A stretch of DNA of 64,000 nt from Rhea pennata (GCF_028389875.1 NC_084702.1:63466553-63530552); one strand, 5' to 3'; shown: positions 1 to 13,740, counted from the stretch's first letter. Notes: a model not told the origin generated them from the letters alone. Translations and numbers: made by a program.

Positions 1-249
1 TCTGGCCAATAAAATTCCCACAACAATACAATTCTCAACAAAGTTTAAGCCTTTGGCACAGAATGAAAATTGTCACTGTTGTGTTTTTTTAGTATTTTTA
101 GCATCAGTTTACCTGAATAAACATTGCAAGATTTATCCCAAACCCAGCAAGCCAGACACAGAACAAATGCAGCCCCTGGTTCCTCCTTCTGTGCGAATAT
201 CACCAATACATAAAGTTTCATTGTTTCAGAAGACACATAAAGGTGTTAC
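1..249 (-). other. SNX18: SNX18 intron 1 (5' part)
   Basis: This is the start of the intron that follows the first coding exon of SNX18, read on the minus strand. The donor GT sits at 249-248 in the context AAAG|GTAACA. The open frame runs on only to a TAA at 218-220, adding a short tail without homology to the family, as expected for read-through into an intron. The rest is AT-rich with no exon-like feature. The final part of the BAR domain should lie beyond the left edge. Confidence 0.8.
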
Positions 250-1813
250 CTTTCTGGACGTGGATGATGTCTGGGAAGTTGGCCAAATGCCCCTGATACA
301 GCGCTAACAAGTCCATCACAGGATCTAGATCCTGTCGGGGCTGATCTGCAAAGAGGTCCCCAATGGCATCGTACGCTTCCCCAGTGAAGGCTATGGCTTG
401 GTTGAGGCCTGTCGAAAAGGCCTGCTGGTCCAGCTCAAAGGCCTGACTGAGGCACTTAAAGGAGTGCCCTACCTTCTGGTACTCCTTCTTGAAACCAGTG
501 ACTTGTTTGCGGGCAAATTCGTTGGCTGTGTGATTGAGCTGCAGGGCACTCTCATCCATCTTCTTCGTGAAGGCTTTGAAGCCATCCACTTGGCTTTCCA
601 CCTCCTGCAAGTCCAGGCCAGCCCCAGGGCCAGCAGGGACACTGATAGTCAGGAAAAAGTTGGCACCCACCATCTCGTCTTTCTCAGCCTTGCGCTTGCC
701 TTGTTTCCAGGCCTTCTCATCTGTACTGGGACAGGTGAGGAAGTGCTGGAAGGCATCACACTGGGCCAGTACAGGGTGGCTGCACATGTGGTCCATCCAC
801 CAGGCCAGGCCTTTGCGGCGCTTGGAGATGAAGTCCTCCTCGAAGCGGCCGGTGGCCTGCTTCTCAGGCAAGTGGGGCACAGAAATGACAGGGAACTTCT
901 CGGCTAGGCGCCCGTAAAGCCAGTCGAAGTGCTTGTAGCGGCGGTGCACCTGCTGCCCCGTGTGGCTGGGCACCAGCTTGTAGGCAATGTAGCTCTTCAT
1001 ACCCTTGAACTTGGTCTGCTTGGTGGGGTCCTCAATTGAGCACTGGAAGGGGTAGGGGTTCTCCTGCCACTCGGGGCCCCGCGGGCCCAGCACCACGCAC
1101 AGCTTGTCGCCGTCCTTCACGAAGCCCGACGCCTCGCCCAGCACGAACGCCTCGCCGCCGGACTTGACGAAGGTGGAGAAGCGGTTGAGGTTGCGGCTCA
1201 CGGTGGCCGAGCTCTTGGCGCCGCCGCTGCCGCCGGGCGGGTGCGGGTGTCCGGGCGGGTGGCCGCCGCCGCGGGACCCCAGCGACAGCTCGGACCGCGT
1301 CGACAGGCGGTAGCGGCCCGAGGCGCCGCCGCCCGCCGCCTCGTAGTCGGGGTAGGAGCTGCCGAGGGCGCCGGGCTCGTCGGCCACGGTGGAGCTGTCG
1401 TCCCAGTCGTCGTCCCAGTCGTCATCGCTGCCCTGGCTGGGCTGGTAGGAGCCGCCGTAGGGCGTCTGCGGGAAGGGGAACCCGGCGGCGGGCGGCGCCG
1501 CCGGCTCGGGGGCCGCCGGCGCCGGGGGCTGCTGCGCCGCCGGCTTGAAGGCGGCGGGCGGCGGGAGCGGCTCGAAGCCGCCGGCGGGGACGTTGGCGTA
1601 GCGGGCGGGCGGCGGCGGCTCGGCGGCGGGGGCGCGGATCACCTGCACGTAGGAGGCCGGGAAGAGGCCGCGGTCGCCGCGGCTGTTGACGCCCTCCAGC
1701 CAGCCCTCGATGTCCTGCTCGCTGCAGAGGCTCAGCACCTCGTGCTCCCGCAGCGAGATCTCCCCCGGGTTCTCCGACCTGAAGTCGTACAGCGCCCGCG
1801 CACGCAGCGCCAT
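250..1813 (-). CDS. SNX18: SNX18 first coding exon (sorting nexin-18, partial gene)
   Basis: Sorting nexin-18 belongs to the SNX9/18/33 family of SH3-PX-BAR proteins, which bind phosphoinositides, bend and tubulate endosomal membrane, and recruit dynamin; SNX18 also acts in autophagosome formation. The 521 codons seen here show, in order: an SH3 domain at about residues 1-60 (ALYDF at 7-11, W38, FPASYV at 51-56); a Pro/Ala/Gly-rich linker with an acidic Trp-Asp motif [10 protein letters not shown] at 130-139; a PX domain at about 255-362 with the lipid-binding [10 protein letters not shown] at 291-300 and the loop near 307-336; and the start of the BAR domain from about 390. The start codon at 1813 is in a GCCATGG Kozak context. 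Human SNX18 is about 628 residues, also with one very large first coding exon, so roughly 100 residues should be on exon(s) left of the window. The exon ends at 250 after the first base of a Gly codon. No frame damage is seen. SNX9 and SNX33 are the alternatives, but the linker, exon structure and HSPB3/ARL15 neighbours favour SNX18. Confidence 0.95.
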
Positions 1814-2400
1814 GGCCCCGCCGCAGCCCGCCCGCCCGCCCGCCGCGCCCGGGCTGCCGCCGCCGCCCTCCGCCCGCTCTCACCGCCCGCTCCCGCGTCC
1901 CGCTGCCGCTGCGGCGGCGCCGCGGCTGGGTGCGCTGCGCCGCGCTGCGCCGCGGCCGGCTCCGGGCGCCGGCGTCACGGCGGCGGCGGGCGAGGCAGGG
2001 CGCGGGGGGCGGCGGGCACCGTCCCACGTCGCCAGTTTCGCTAATCCAGAGCCGAGAGGCAGGGCGGAGGAGCCGAGCGCAGAGCGGCCGCCCCCATCGA
2101 TGGGCCCGGCCCGCCCCGCCGCCGCCGCCGCCGCCGCCTGCCCCCTGCTGTCCGGCCCGCGCCGGCGGGGCGCGGCCCTGCGGCCGCCTCGGCCCGCCGC
2201 GCCGCCCCGAGCAGGCGAGGCTCCCGCGGCCCGGCGGAGGGGCCGCCCCGGGGCCGGCGGCGGCGGCGGTCCAGGCCGAGGCCCCTCGCCCGGCAGGCGC
2301 GGCCGCTCTCCGGCCGCGGCTGTTAACGGCTGAGACGGCTCCGAGTCGCGCCCGCGCTCCTGTGGGAACGCGGCCTTGTCGCGTTCGGGGCGCTTGTTCC
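880..2400. promoter_or_regulatory. SNX18: CpG island / promoter region of SNX18
   Basis: The stretch is extremely rich in G, C and CpG, and composition drops sharply to AT-rich DNA after about 2400. It covers the 5' half of SNX18 coding exon 1 and some 590 bases upstream of the ATG at 1813, where the 5' UTR and transcription start must lie. No TATA box is evident, which fits a CpG-island promoter. A CRE-like half site (GCGTCACG) lies near 1973 and a 12-bp palindrome (CCCATCGATGGG) at 2093-2104. The exact start site cannot be placed from sequence. Long open frames on either strand here come from stop-poor GC-rich DNA. Confidence 0.75.
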
Positions 2401-2907
2401 CCTAAAGTGACCCACGGACTGAACAGAAATGAGAGAACGTGACTGAAATTGTGTCTTTCAATTACGAACAAGAAACACAACGAAAGCACAGTTACAATTT
2501 TGTAACGTTTCCTCATTGCAAAACAAAACTGCAGTCTTTCGGAGGTTGCGTGCTAAGTTTTGAATGTTGTAATACTTACAAGTTTAGTCTCTTGATTAAA
2601 TCTGTTGGTTGATTTTTCATAAGTATACTAGGTTTCTGCTGTGACAGTGACTCAAATATGTGATTACTTAGCATCCCCACGAGGGATGTTTCACTACGTC
2701 TCCAGATTTAGCCAAGAAGCTTGTACAGCTCCGATAATAATGCTTATTTTATCCTTCCTGAAAAATACAATTGTGCTGTTTTTATTTTCTATGAAATAAT
2801 CCTGTGCTGTGCTTTTCTGCTCTGTTGACTTTTCCCTCTCTGTGGCACGTAGTCACATGGATCCCATCCCAATCACGGATCTTTTAGCTTTCCTTTGATC
2901 CCTGAAT

Positions 2908-2941
2908 ACAAGTTTCTCTTGATCACAAGTTTCTCTTGATC
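2908..2941. repeat. Perfect 2 x 17-bp tandem duplication
   Basis: The 17-mer ACAAGTTTCTCTTGATC occupies 2908-2924 and is repeated exactly at 2925-2941. Two perfect copies suggest a recent local slippage event. It lies in intergenic DNA upstream of SNX18 and has no evident function. Confidence 0.9.
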
Positions 2942-5900
2942 GACCTGTTAAGGAATCATGTGAAATAAGAGCTGCGTGGCACACACTGACTACAAAGTTT
3001 CTGACTGCCTTCTTCTTCCTCAATGTAGTCCTGCTTTGTCAGGTGAACTTTCTTGCCCCTGATTAGAAAAGAAGTTCTCTGAAAACATTGTGCCTTTTTG
3101 GTTTCTAATTCTCCATGTGATCCTGTCAGCAGTCTGCCAGGTACTAAGTTCTTGCTTATTTCTCTGACTTGGTTCAAAGCATGTATTACTTTGTAAAGGT
3201 CTTTACGTCAAATAATTTGTCTTAATCTGAGGATGATGTCTTGATTTGCCACAAGACCCACTGCTTTTTTTCATTACTGTTTTTAATTTTGTTTGATACC
3301 TGGAGATTTTTTTTTTCCTTTTTTTTTTCTTCTGACCTTGATTTCTTTGGCATCAATGCAGATGTTATCACAGTTCTTCTTCTGTCACTGTTGTTTAGCC
3401 AGTTCAGTTTTAACATTTTTCTAATGTATCAGCTCATCCCAGCTTAATATGCTAGCCCAGAATTCCTTCACTACTTCTCTGGAAATCTGTTTTAATTAAC
3501 CAATACTAGTAGTACTTAGAGAGCCACCTTATCCAGCTCCTCGGTGGCCACCTGAGTTGAACATGCTCATGCTTGCAATGTCTGTGCCACCAGCTCCAAA
3601 TCAAAGTGATAAATTTGCAGAAGCAAGTTCACAGCAATACTAAGTGTCCACATCAGTGTTAAAGCAAGAAGCATCAGTCTCCTCTTGACGGAGAGCCAGC
3701 AGCTGCGCAGGATTTTGCAGCTGAAGACCTTGCCTTAAGTCATCTCTCTGTCAAGGCTTCGGGATTTTCTGTGCCAGCTCACATGGCATTGGGGCGAGCA
3801 CAGCAACCTAGTCTCATACTGTTAATCCCCCCTACAGGCTCTGAAGCATCCTGAAGCCCTGCATCAGCATTTATCCACGCTCTTAGAGCTCTAAGCTCTT
3901 TTCCATTAAAGCTGGCGATATTTTTCTTTCTGCCACTGCAGTCAGTGTGAAAAGCACTGCCTTCATGCAGACATGATTCTCTTCTGCCAAATATAGGCAT
4001 TTCCATATGGTATAGATCCAAGGTCCAACATGCTGCCTTTGACTCATGTGGCCATCTTAGAATAAGGATTAAAATCCCAACAGAAGGTAGATATGGATTA
4101 ATTTAACTCCTTCTTAATTTTGATTACCACAAATCAGAATTAGTCACCAGAGCTGTAAATTCCTTCCAAAGTTAGTCTTAATATTGATCATAATTTGATC
4201 TGGGCAGCCTTTTGCGTTCACTTGAATCCTCTCTTGTTTTTGTATTACAGTAAAGAGAAAAGATTACTTCCTGATCTGCCTTTGCTGTACCATTCATTAT
4301 TTTATGTGCATTTTACTGAATCTTATTCAATTCCTTTCCCAAACTTTTCAGTCTCTATTCATCTTAATTTTAATGCCCTTAATCATTATGTTTGTTTTCT
4401 CTGAAATAGTCTTTTTCGTATGAAATACCTGAAATAATGCTGATCTACTTGATTTGTGTAGATAGATGCATTTTGAATCTGCCTTCATTTAATGATCTAG
4501 AGTAATGAACGGACGCCTTCTACAGCTGCAAAGACAGCTCAAGAACTGAATTTTGCTGCCTCATGTGGTGAGGAGTTTTGCCAGTGCCTGTGTCACAGGA
4601 AGGGAAGGAAGAAGTGAAAAAGTTGAGCTGGAGACCTGATCACTTGCTTGGATACAATAGTAGTGATGGCAGCTGTCCTGCTTTCCCCTAGATTTCCAGT
4701 AATGGATTTTCATTTTAACATCTGCTTAATGAGTACTGGCTCATTATTTCTATCCCCAAAAGACACTGACAAAGGTGTGAAGTTCAAAAGGTATAAAATC
4801 TGCTAAAATGGGAATTTTAAGGCATAAAATCTGTACAGTTAATGAATAATATTTCCAAAATAAAAAAGTATAAACCAGTGCAGTATTTACTCTCTGTAAT
4901 ATTCCAGTTTTACTTTGAGGCTGTAATAAAAATTAAGTTGTGTGAATTAAATCATGTTTTTTTCAGGAATTAATACAATCAATAAGGCAAAATTATGAAA
5001 GGAAAAATGTATTATTTTATTTCCCTGGTGGAAAAACTGCAATGAGAACTTGGAACAATAACCAGTTTGAAATCATGTTTTCCATTTCTCTCCCACCAGT
5101 GAGCCAACTCTGATTATTATTGTGTGTAGGCATTTTGTTGTGGATTTTAAAATTAATATTTTTTAAAACTCAGGTAGAGATTTATTTTCAACAAAATCAG
5201 CCTGGAAAATTAGAGACTACGCTAAAAAAAGATATTAAAAGGGTTTGAGGAAGCCAACTTCTTGGGCCATCTATAAGCATCTACAGTGCCAAGTTGATCT
5301 GGAGTGACTGAACGTTGTTTCTTGGTGTTCAGACTACCACAGGCAAGGATTTCAAAGCAAGAAGAGCACGTACTGACTTAGAGCATTTCAGCTGGACAAA
5401 ATATGCTCTAGAGACTTTCTTTGATAGGATATTTCTACCATCTTCATCAGGAATTACATTTCCAGAATCAATGTAAGTGTTATTCTGAAGCTATTGAGAT
5501 TGATAGTCTGCAATCCAGTGAAAAGTGTTTATTGTTCAATGTGTTCTGGTGAATTTGTAATTTTGGAGGTGCAACTGAAAGCTGGATAAAGCTAAATGCA
5601 CACAGATGTCTAAGGATTGATACCTCAATGATTTCATTTGGAATTAGACATCAAGTCCTCTGAGAATCTACACTGAAAGAGGTGTTTGAAAGCATTGTGA
5701 GTTATTTTTCTGTTCAGGTGCAAATTATATAATTGAAAATTTGGGTCATGAGGGGAAAAGGTAGAGATCAAAATGATTACAACCTATAGGCTATCTTGAA
5801 TTAGGAAAAAGCAAATAAGATTCTGTAACCAACAATAATAAAAAGTATGTATCAACTCATAACATTTTCCTTCCAGCCCAAAAATGTTTCTGACTTAATT

Positions 5901-6374
5901 TTGATAGTTTTCCTCTATGTTATCAATTTGATGCTTTAGGTAAGAAAATTAAGGTGGTTTTCCGTGAGTTAAGATAAAGATCTAATTGTATTTAGTCTTT
6001 CCACACTGAATAGTACTTTGTGCAAGCAAAGTGCTACAGATAGGCCAGTTTTCATCAGTAGAATTTCTAAGAGTGAACTAAATCTAATAGTCATTCAGTA
6101 TACGGGTTTTATTGTTAATTGTTATTTTTAACATTGTTACCCTAGATGATTTTGTTTCGCTATCTGCGTTGTCTCATCATAGCTAGAAATAACTGGATGT
6201 TTTTTGTAGGGATGGATATTTTTATAGGGATGGATAATAAATTCCACTTAAAAGATGGATGAACGGGTTTTCTTTCCTTCCATTTTTACATCATCTGTAA
6301 TTATAATGTCTTACTCTGAATCACAGAAGGACTTCATCTCGTAGAGCAGCAGTTTGGCATGCCTAACAGATCTT

Positions 6375-6388
6375 CCACTAGAGGGCAC
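6375..6388 (+). promoter_or_regulatory. CTCF-like motif
   Basis: The sequence CCACTAGAGGGCAC matches the core CTCF consensus (CCASYAGRKGGCRS) across its informative bases. It is in the SNX18-HSPB3 interval, where an insulator separating a broadly expressed gene from a muscle gene would make sense. A motif match alone does not show occupancy. Confidence 0.45.
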
Positions 6389-8263
6389 TAAATGATTTTA
6401 AACACTAAAGTTTCCAGACTAAGAGAAGACGGGGTTTGAACTAGAAAAATAACAAAGTAAATGCAAGAAATGTGACAAATCTGTTATTGTAGGGTTTTTT
6501 TTTCATTTGAAGCTTCCAAAATATCGAATATGATTAACGTAAAATTTTTGTAAAGTTGTATTTGAAAGCAAGAAACAATTTTCAGATATCAGAAATGGAG
6601 ACACTTTAAAATGTGCTATGAAATTTAGAAAAAAATGCCATGGGATTTAGGAGAAAACAAAATATTTTTCAAACAGGAACATAAATTAAGCGGAAATTGC
6701 AAATTTTTTTCAAAAGAGAATATTAGAATTAAAGACAGTTGAGCAGATGTTCTTGTTTGACCTCTGTAGTACATACTAGTTATCTCAGTCCCAGTCGGTG
6801 TAATGGATGGCTGTTACTCAGAAATTCTCAACTCTCCATTTAATATTGCTTGGAATGCATGTCTGTCTCTGTTCCCTGGATGAAGAGATAATGTTTCTCA
6901 ACCATCTGAGGATACTGTCAAGATAAATCCATTAAAATTTATGTAGTTTTTCAGTACAGTGGCAATTGTGGCATGTGCTAGACAGACATTCTGGGTGGTG
7001 CTGAGTGTCTTTGGTTGTTACAGACATATGGGCACAGGTCAAGTGCCAGTCCTTGATGTGCATACGGACCAAATTTCCCTCCCAAAATTAAAGAATAAGA
7101 TGCATTAGCAAAAGAGAATGCATGAGTCAGCTGTGCTTTAGACAACCTGTCCAGTCCCCTCAGGTGTTTCTCAAGGACAATAAATGCCACTGGACTCTTA
7201 CAATCTGAGTGACATGTGCCTTTTACATTGGTGAAGATCACAGCAACCCTGAAGTTGCTCTGACCCTATGCAGAGGTGGCTGTCAGGGGCTGGCCTCAGA
7301 ATGAAGCGCTAGAGTCACCAGCAGCTCCTCGGTTGTATCTGTCAGCTTCTCAGTATGGTCAAGTCTTAATTTAAGCTTATGGGTCCGTGTCAAGTGAAAG
7401 TATGAGCCAAGATATTAAGTTTTTGCTATCTGTCATGGAATCTTATGGAAGTGACATTGCAATCTCAGCTTGAAAGCAAGAATGTATTTCCACTAGGCAA
7501 CAGACTAGTTTTGATGGCAGCTTGACATCAGGTTGAAGCATCTTCTAGTCTCACGATGCTTGCACTTAAGCTGAGACAGTGCATTCTGCTAGCATGAGGC
7601 AGTGATGCTACATTTTGAGTAAGTGAGACTGCTGTCCAGAGAAAATTTTAACTTGCATTGGCCCTTGAAGACATATGATAATGAAAATGATGGACAGAGA
7701 AGCATTCATATGGTTTGTGTTAGCCGAAGAGGAGTTCTGAGAAGCTCTATGAGAGAAAATGACAGTGAGTTACTCTGCAGTAAATATTTTAGCTTCCTGG
7801 TTTTCAGGGAAGTTTTTTTTGTTTTGCTGGTCTTTTGGCAAATGTAAATGCCTGCAAAGGATAAAGTGATGAAGAAAGTTCTTGTTGGCCTTGGTTTTGG
7901 CTAGATATTGTTAAGAAGGTGAATGGTAAGAAGTCCGTATCACAGATGGTGCGATCTGTTGCTTTTATTATTGAACTCTGTTTCAAACGGGATTTCAGTG
8001 CTGGAGACATATTGGGTACCCCATACTATTAGTAAAATGTTAGAGATTATAGTTTTCCAGTAGCAACAGTGTCATAACCTGCCTACGGTCATTCTGTGTA
8101 CTTTTTAAAGAACGTTTTATTAGCTACCCATAAACACAGAACTATACTCCTATAAGTGAATTATTTAAATTTTAAGTATATTATTATAAAAGGGCAAGTG
8201 AAAGTGAAAATGTAAAAATTTTGATGATGATAGCAAGCAATACAAATTGCCAGTTATGAGGCA

Positions 8264-8340
8264 TATTAATTAATACTAATTAATTAGTAATTAATTAATT
8301 AATATTAATTAATACTAAAGGTATATTAATTAAAGGTATA
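8264..8340. repeat. AT-rich low-complexity repeat (TTAA/ATTA)n
   Basis: Repeated ATTAATTAATACTAATTAA-type units form a 77-base stretch made almost entirely of A and T. This is simple-sequence expansion; it also creates many ATTA homeodomain-like cores by chance. Confidence 0.85.
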
Positions 8341-9121
8341 TTAAAAGTTCTATAGCCAGTGGGACAACAAGCAGAAATTCTTTACTTCAGAAATAAACAA
8401 AATCCTAAGAATAGTTTAGATGAGTATGGCATGAAGATGACAAAACTGTCAATTTTGAGTCAGGACAGATATTAAATATATTCAAGTATTGAATAAATAT
8501 TTCAGCTCTTTATATTAATAATGACATTCACAGCTTTTGATGACAATGAATCCCTTTTTATTCTATTAGTAAATAAGAATCTTTTGCAGCAGTCTTAAAC
8601 ATTTATAACTTCATAACACTAAGTAACTCACAACATCAAGATAGTAAATGCACAGTCCAAGAGCTCTCCGGACTGTTACTTTTGCTTTTTGGATAAATCT
8701 TACAACACTGACCAAATCTGAGAGGACTAGATTAGCTAAATGACTAGATTTGGCTAGGTAAAACCTGCTTCTTGTTTCCAGTGGCTATAATTAACACTTG
8801 AACAATTTATGGAGGGGTGTGATGGGTTTTCCATCAATTAAAGTCTTCAAGATTTGATGTCTTACTTAAATCCATGCTTCGTTTAAACATATCATGAGCT
8901 TCATGAGAAATCAGCAGGTGAGATGAAGTGTATTCTGTTCAGAGGATCACAGTGGGGGTTATCATTGATCCTTCTGGCCTTTAAACCTATAACTCTGGAA
9001 GCCTTAACTCTGCCTCCACACTGTATCCATTTCAAGCCAACATTTCTAGGCTTCTGTTAGAGTCCTTCCACAACTTTTGAAAACAAGATCAGGTTAAAAT
9101 GCCTTCAAGCATATTATCTAC

Positions 9122-9160
9122 CTATACATACATACATACATATATATATATATATACCCA
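9122..9160. repeat. (CATA)n / (TA)n microsatellite
   Basis: Several CATA units grade into an uninterrupted TA run and end in ACCCACATAC. It is an ordinary compound dinucleotide/tetranucleotide microsatellite in intergenic DNA and probably length-polymorphic. Confidence 0.9.
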
Positions 9161-12100
9161 CATACAAGGAAGCTGGTGTAAATGGTAGGAAGATCAGTCA
9201 CTGGTATCAGAAAATATTGTTTGACTGAAATCAAGACATCTGCAGAAAATGATCTTCAACACATTTCCTGGCTTAAATGTATTTCAGAGTAAAAGTCTTA
9301 AAATTGTTGAGATGCTTTCACTCTAAATTTTTCAAAATGAAAAATTTTCAAAACAATTTTCAAAATGAAAAATTTCTTTTTTTAATGAAACTTATGAAAG
9401 CTGCATTTTTCTGGGAATGTAAGCTAATAAAAGTTTAAAGCAACTTTTTGTCACTAATCCTGAAAATTTGAAATTACTGGAATTAATTTTTTTATTAACC
9501 AAATCAGAATTTCCTCCACTTTTGGGTTCTTGACCATGTTTTTTTTCTTCTTATGCAAGACAAATATCTCAAATTTCTGTGGGATGGGAAAAATGATTTT
9601 CCTCCTACCTTTACTATTTACTAGGTTACAGCAATCGTCGTTGAAGTTTGAACATGTAGCAAATTTGCCTCAGTTCTGTTAGTGTCCCTAGAAATCATAA
9701 GCCTTATTCTGTCTTTATAAACAGTTTTGAATGGTGTGCGCTGTACATGATGTTTTGTCACAGATCATTTTTATTATTTCCCAGATGTCAAAGGAAGTGA
9801 CTTGGATTTCTGCTTCAAGCACAGCTCAGTTCGACTTTTGACAAACATGGCCAGCAAAGGATGTCTTCTGATGCATTCAGCCAACAGCTAAGAGTTAAAC
9901 AGTATTAGTTCTTGTAGCCAGAAGACATTTCCTAATGATTACCTACAGTTTAAATGGAAAAAAAAATATATGCAACTTTACATATAGCAATAGCCAGCTA
10001 ACGGCTTGGATAGTTATGAGTTTCTAAAAGTTCAGTCTACAATGGAATTAAAAAGGTAAGAATATACATCTACCTTTTTTCTTGTCTCATCTTCTCGCTA
10101 TTACTAAGTTACGCAGGCTGTGCACTTCCTTTCCTGGAAATCTGAGTTAGAAATTGCTTGATGTGTCTTCCTCCAGGAAGTCAAGAGCAGTTATCCTTCC
10201 TGATTTGGAGACAGGCGCTAGTGGACATTTGATTTTATTTTTATAACTTACTCCTTTGGAGCATAAACCACCTTCTTCATTAGCTTTATCTCCAAGGTAA
10301 AATTATAGTTTCCTGTAAAAACTGTTTTCCTGCACAAATCAATTGTATTGATTAATTTGTTTCTGAAATGCAGATCTTTTCCGTCCCTTTCACCTGAGGA
10401 CACTATGATCAAGTGCAAAATTTTTCTGATCAGGCTTTTCACCCAGATTACATCAATCTTTTAAAAGTCATTTTAAGGATATAAGAGTTCATAGGAATTC
10501 CATGACAGTAAGAAAGTGACAGAGGAGAACAAGATGAACACCTTTAAACATTTTTTTTGAGTAAAATCCCTCTAGAGAGTTGTGTCATCTTATTTTACAA
10601 AAGAGTGAGGAATGGCAAAGGCTCTGGCAGTTCATATGTTGTGCTCCTTGGAGCCTGTGCTGGCTTTATGTGTTCAGAATGTGCTTTTCTTCTCTGCTAT
10701 AAATAGGTAGGTGGTGTATTTCCAATAAACTCTTGCAGAATGTACACTTTCAAGTTCAGAGAGGCTGTAGTTTCCAAAAATATAACCTATTAATGATTTT
10801 CATGTGGCTATCTATGCTTGAGAATTGCAGACTTAAATATTTACTTTCTCTGCTAATGATAAAAATCTTCATCTAGCCATAATTGTCAAAATTATGCTGT
10901 ATCCCTCTTAGTTAAAAATATCGCATAACTTCATCGTGCCTCAGTACCTTCTGGTTACTGTGAAGGTGCAAAGGATTCCTCCTGGGGAATTTCCCAATGG
11001 CCCAGCAATAATGAAATTGTGTTAATTAAGACACCCAAGAAATCAGAAGTGGCCTGTTGAAGGAAGAATGGTGTGTAACTGAGTAGTCTGAATGCAGCTG
11101 TTAAGTCCCTTGAGATCACAGCTTAGTTCTAAATAATCTATTTTTCCTTTTATTTTAATTGGTGTAAGGCATAACCACTTCTATGGCAACCATGGAAGTG
11201 TGCAGTTCAGTGAGAAGAAGAATGGGGCTTGCTTGGGCCTAATTTTCTGCCTGGCTTTTCCCCCTCCACACCTGGCAGTTACCTGTGATCACAGAAAAAT
11301 CAGCTTGTAGCAGCACTGTGGTGCGAGCGCTGTGTCATGCAGGGGCAGGATTAAATCACGGCAAAATAAGCTTGTCATAACCTTTGAGTTTGTGTCCTCT
11401 CCTGTCTTCTTTTCATGAGGCATGAAAAGAAGCTCAAACAGAGTGTACAGGTTTGATCACTTGTCCCCACTTTCTGTGCTACTTTTTTGAAAGAAATAGC
11501 CTGACTTTATCCCTTTGAGCAGGATTATTTTATCCTAATTTGTTTTATTGAGAGATTAATGAAATCTTAATAACTTTTTCAAAATCAGTACAAATTTATG
11601 GATAAAGTATAATATGAAAGTATATTCTATGTTTATATTCTATGTTTATTACTGCCATCTAGTCAACTTCCTGCAAAATATTGTTCTTCTGCTAAACTGT
11701 GTTGTTGATTTTGGTATTTCAGTTCCACATTAAACTGAAGAAAAAGAAAAATAAACACACCTTTAACTTTGGGCTGATTGCCTTGTGAAAAAGTCCGAGA
11801 CAAATATTGATATAAATAATATGATAGAATGAATCTCAACACTCATTTTTCTGTATATATTTGCCTCAGTCCCTGATCTGCATTGAGTCCACATCACTTT
11901 CATTTGGGGATTGAGCCCTCGTGCTGTAAATATATCAAGGCAGAGAATGTACCTGCATCTTGTACAATATGGACAGATCATGACATCAGGATCTGGATAA
12001 TGATGACAGAGTTACAAAAAATGTATTCAAAATACTTTTAAAATGACTAGAAATTTCACCACAGCAGGTAGATCTTAAGTTTCTGTTTTGTTTTGTTTTA

Positions 12101-13740
12101 TTTTGCAACAGACCATAAGTATTATGTTTGTATTTGTCAAACCACGCTCTGCAAATCATTTGCCTTCATTTATTTTTCATTCTGACTCTGATGCAATATT
12201 ATCACTTTTAGTTAAGAAGTAGAGAAATTTAAATCCAACATCCAAACTCAAAATCAGCTCATTCACACACAAAAACTATTTTAATTTTAATTCTCATATC
12301 ATTGTACTCTTGCAGCATCTGTAGAGCAGCTGTCTCCAGTATTCAGGCTAAATGGAGCGTGAGCTATCCTACAAAATGAGGAGTGGAACAAAGAATAGAG
12401 GAGTTACTGACTCTAGACCCCAGAACTTGTGCTGATCCAACCTGGAAGCGTCTGTGCATTGCTCCTCAGGCTCTTCTCATGCAGTGTCACACAAGCACAA
12501 GGAACCGCTTGTGTCCAACACTAAATCCAGCCTAACAACCCTTGCTGTAGTGAAACCTGCTGGGTGTTTCTGCTCCCAAGCTCCTCCATCTCCAGAAGCC
12601 CTGTTTGGACACATGAATTAGCTGCACAAGTAGCCAGCTGAGCTCTGTGCTGCATCCATAGTGTGATACAAGACAGTATTGGACTGTATTAATTTTGGAA
12701 TGACTAGTTTAGATAGGGCAATGGCACTTTAACCCTCATGTCATCTAACTCTGTTACGAGCAGGTGAAATTAATACATTGGCTGAAAAATATTGGAGATT
12801 CTATTATGGTATCTCTGCATACATGATGAAAATGTGGAATTACTGCATGGGAAAATTAAAGGGATATGCAAGTGGAAAGAAATATAGCTGAAGATGATAA
12901 CTGGCTTATTCTTTTATTTTAGCACACCAAGGATTTAGTCCATGTGTGGTATTCCTTTTTGTTAACAACCTAAATTTTTTAGTTAAAGTCATTTTGAAAT
13001 GCTCTTCTCAGCTCTTTAAAAATGCTTACTTTATAAAAAAGTCAAATATTTTTATAGCAGGTTGTGACCACAAGGCAGGCAAGAGAGGGTCAGATACAGG
13101 TGAAGAGAGACAAAGTTCGTGAAGGGTAGGTTTCATAAAGGACTTATGTTTCAAGCTGCATGAGGAACCCTGGGAGCCACGTGGAGAGGTCGCGGATGGG
13201 AGGTCACACAGGTCAGACACCTGCGTGGGACTCTACTTGTTGCATCCCAATGGCCACCTTTTATCTACCAGAACTATTTCCTTATCTCAGCTGAGCTAAA
13301 CTTGAGAAACTACTGTCCAGGAAGCAGCCAGACATTGCTGACCGAACGGAATATGCATGCCTGGCCCTGAAGGGAATTTGGTCAGCGTGTAGTTTTACAC
13401 ATGAGGCCTGCTGTCACGTACTCTGTCAGTCACTGACTCCTCGCCAGATCTTCCACAGGTGTTCTCCTTACACAGGTTTGAATTTTATGCTTTAAAATCT
13501 GAAAATATATAAATACATATTCTGAAACAGTTCAGGTTTTTTTCCTGTTCCCTGTTCCTACCTGATACATCTTCGGTGGGCTTCATTGCTCACTGTGTGC
13601 CCAGGCTCACCCTGTCTCTACACAGATCTGCGTGCTGCCTCTTCTGCATTAGCTTGCAGGGCTTGGGAAAGACATGCTTCATCAGCAGAACCATGGCAGT
13701 CACCAGGGTTGGGGGTAGCCCAAAGCAGAGTAAACGAACT

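Noticed and set aside
1241-2044. 267-codon plus-strand open frame over the SNX18 5' end
   Set aside because: It is antisense to the clear SNX18 coding exon, consists largely of Arg/Ala/Gly/Pro, and exists because GC-rich DNA has few stop codons.
1422-2516. 364-codon minus-strand open frame overlapping the SNX18 start
   Set aside because: It overlaps SNX18 in another frame, is low-complexity Arg/Ala/Gly-rich and has no domain; SNX18 frame evidence is decisive.
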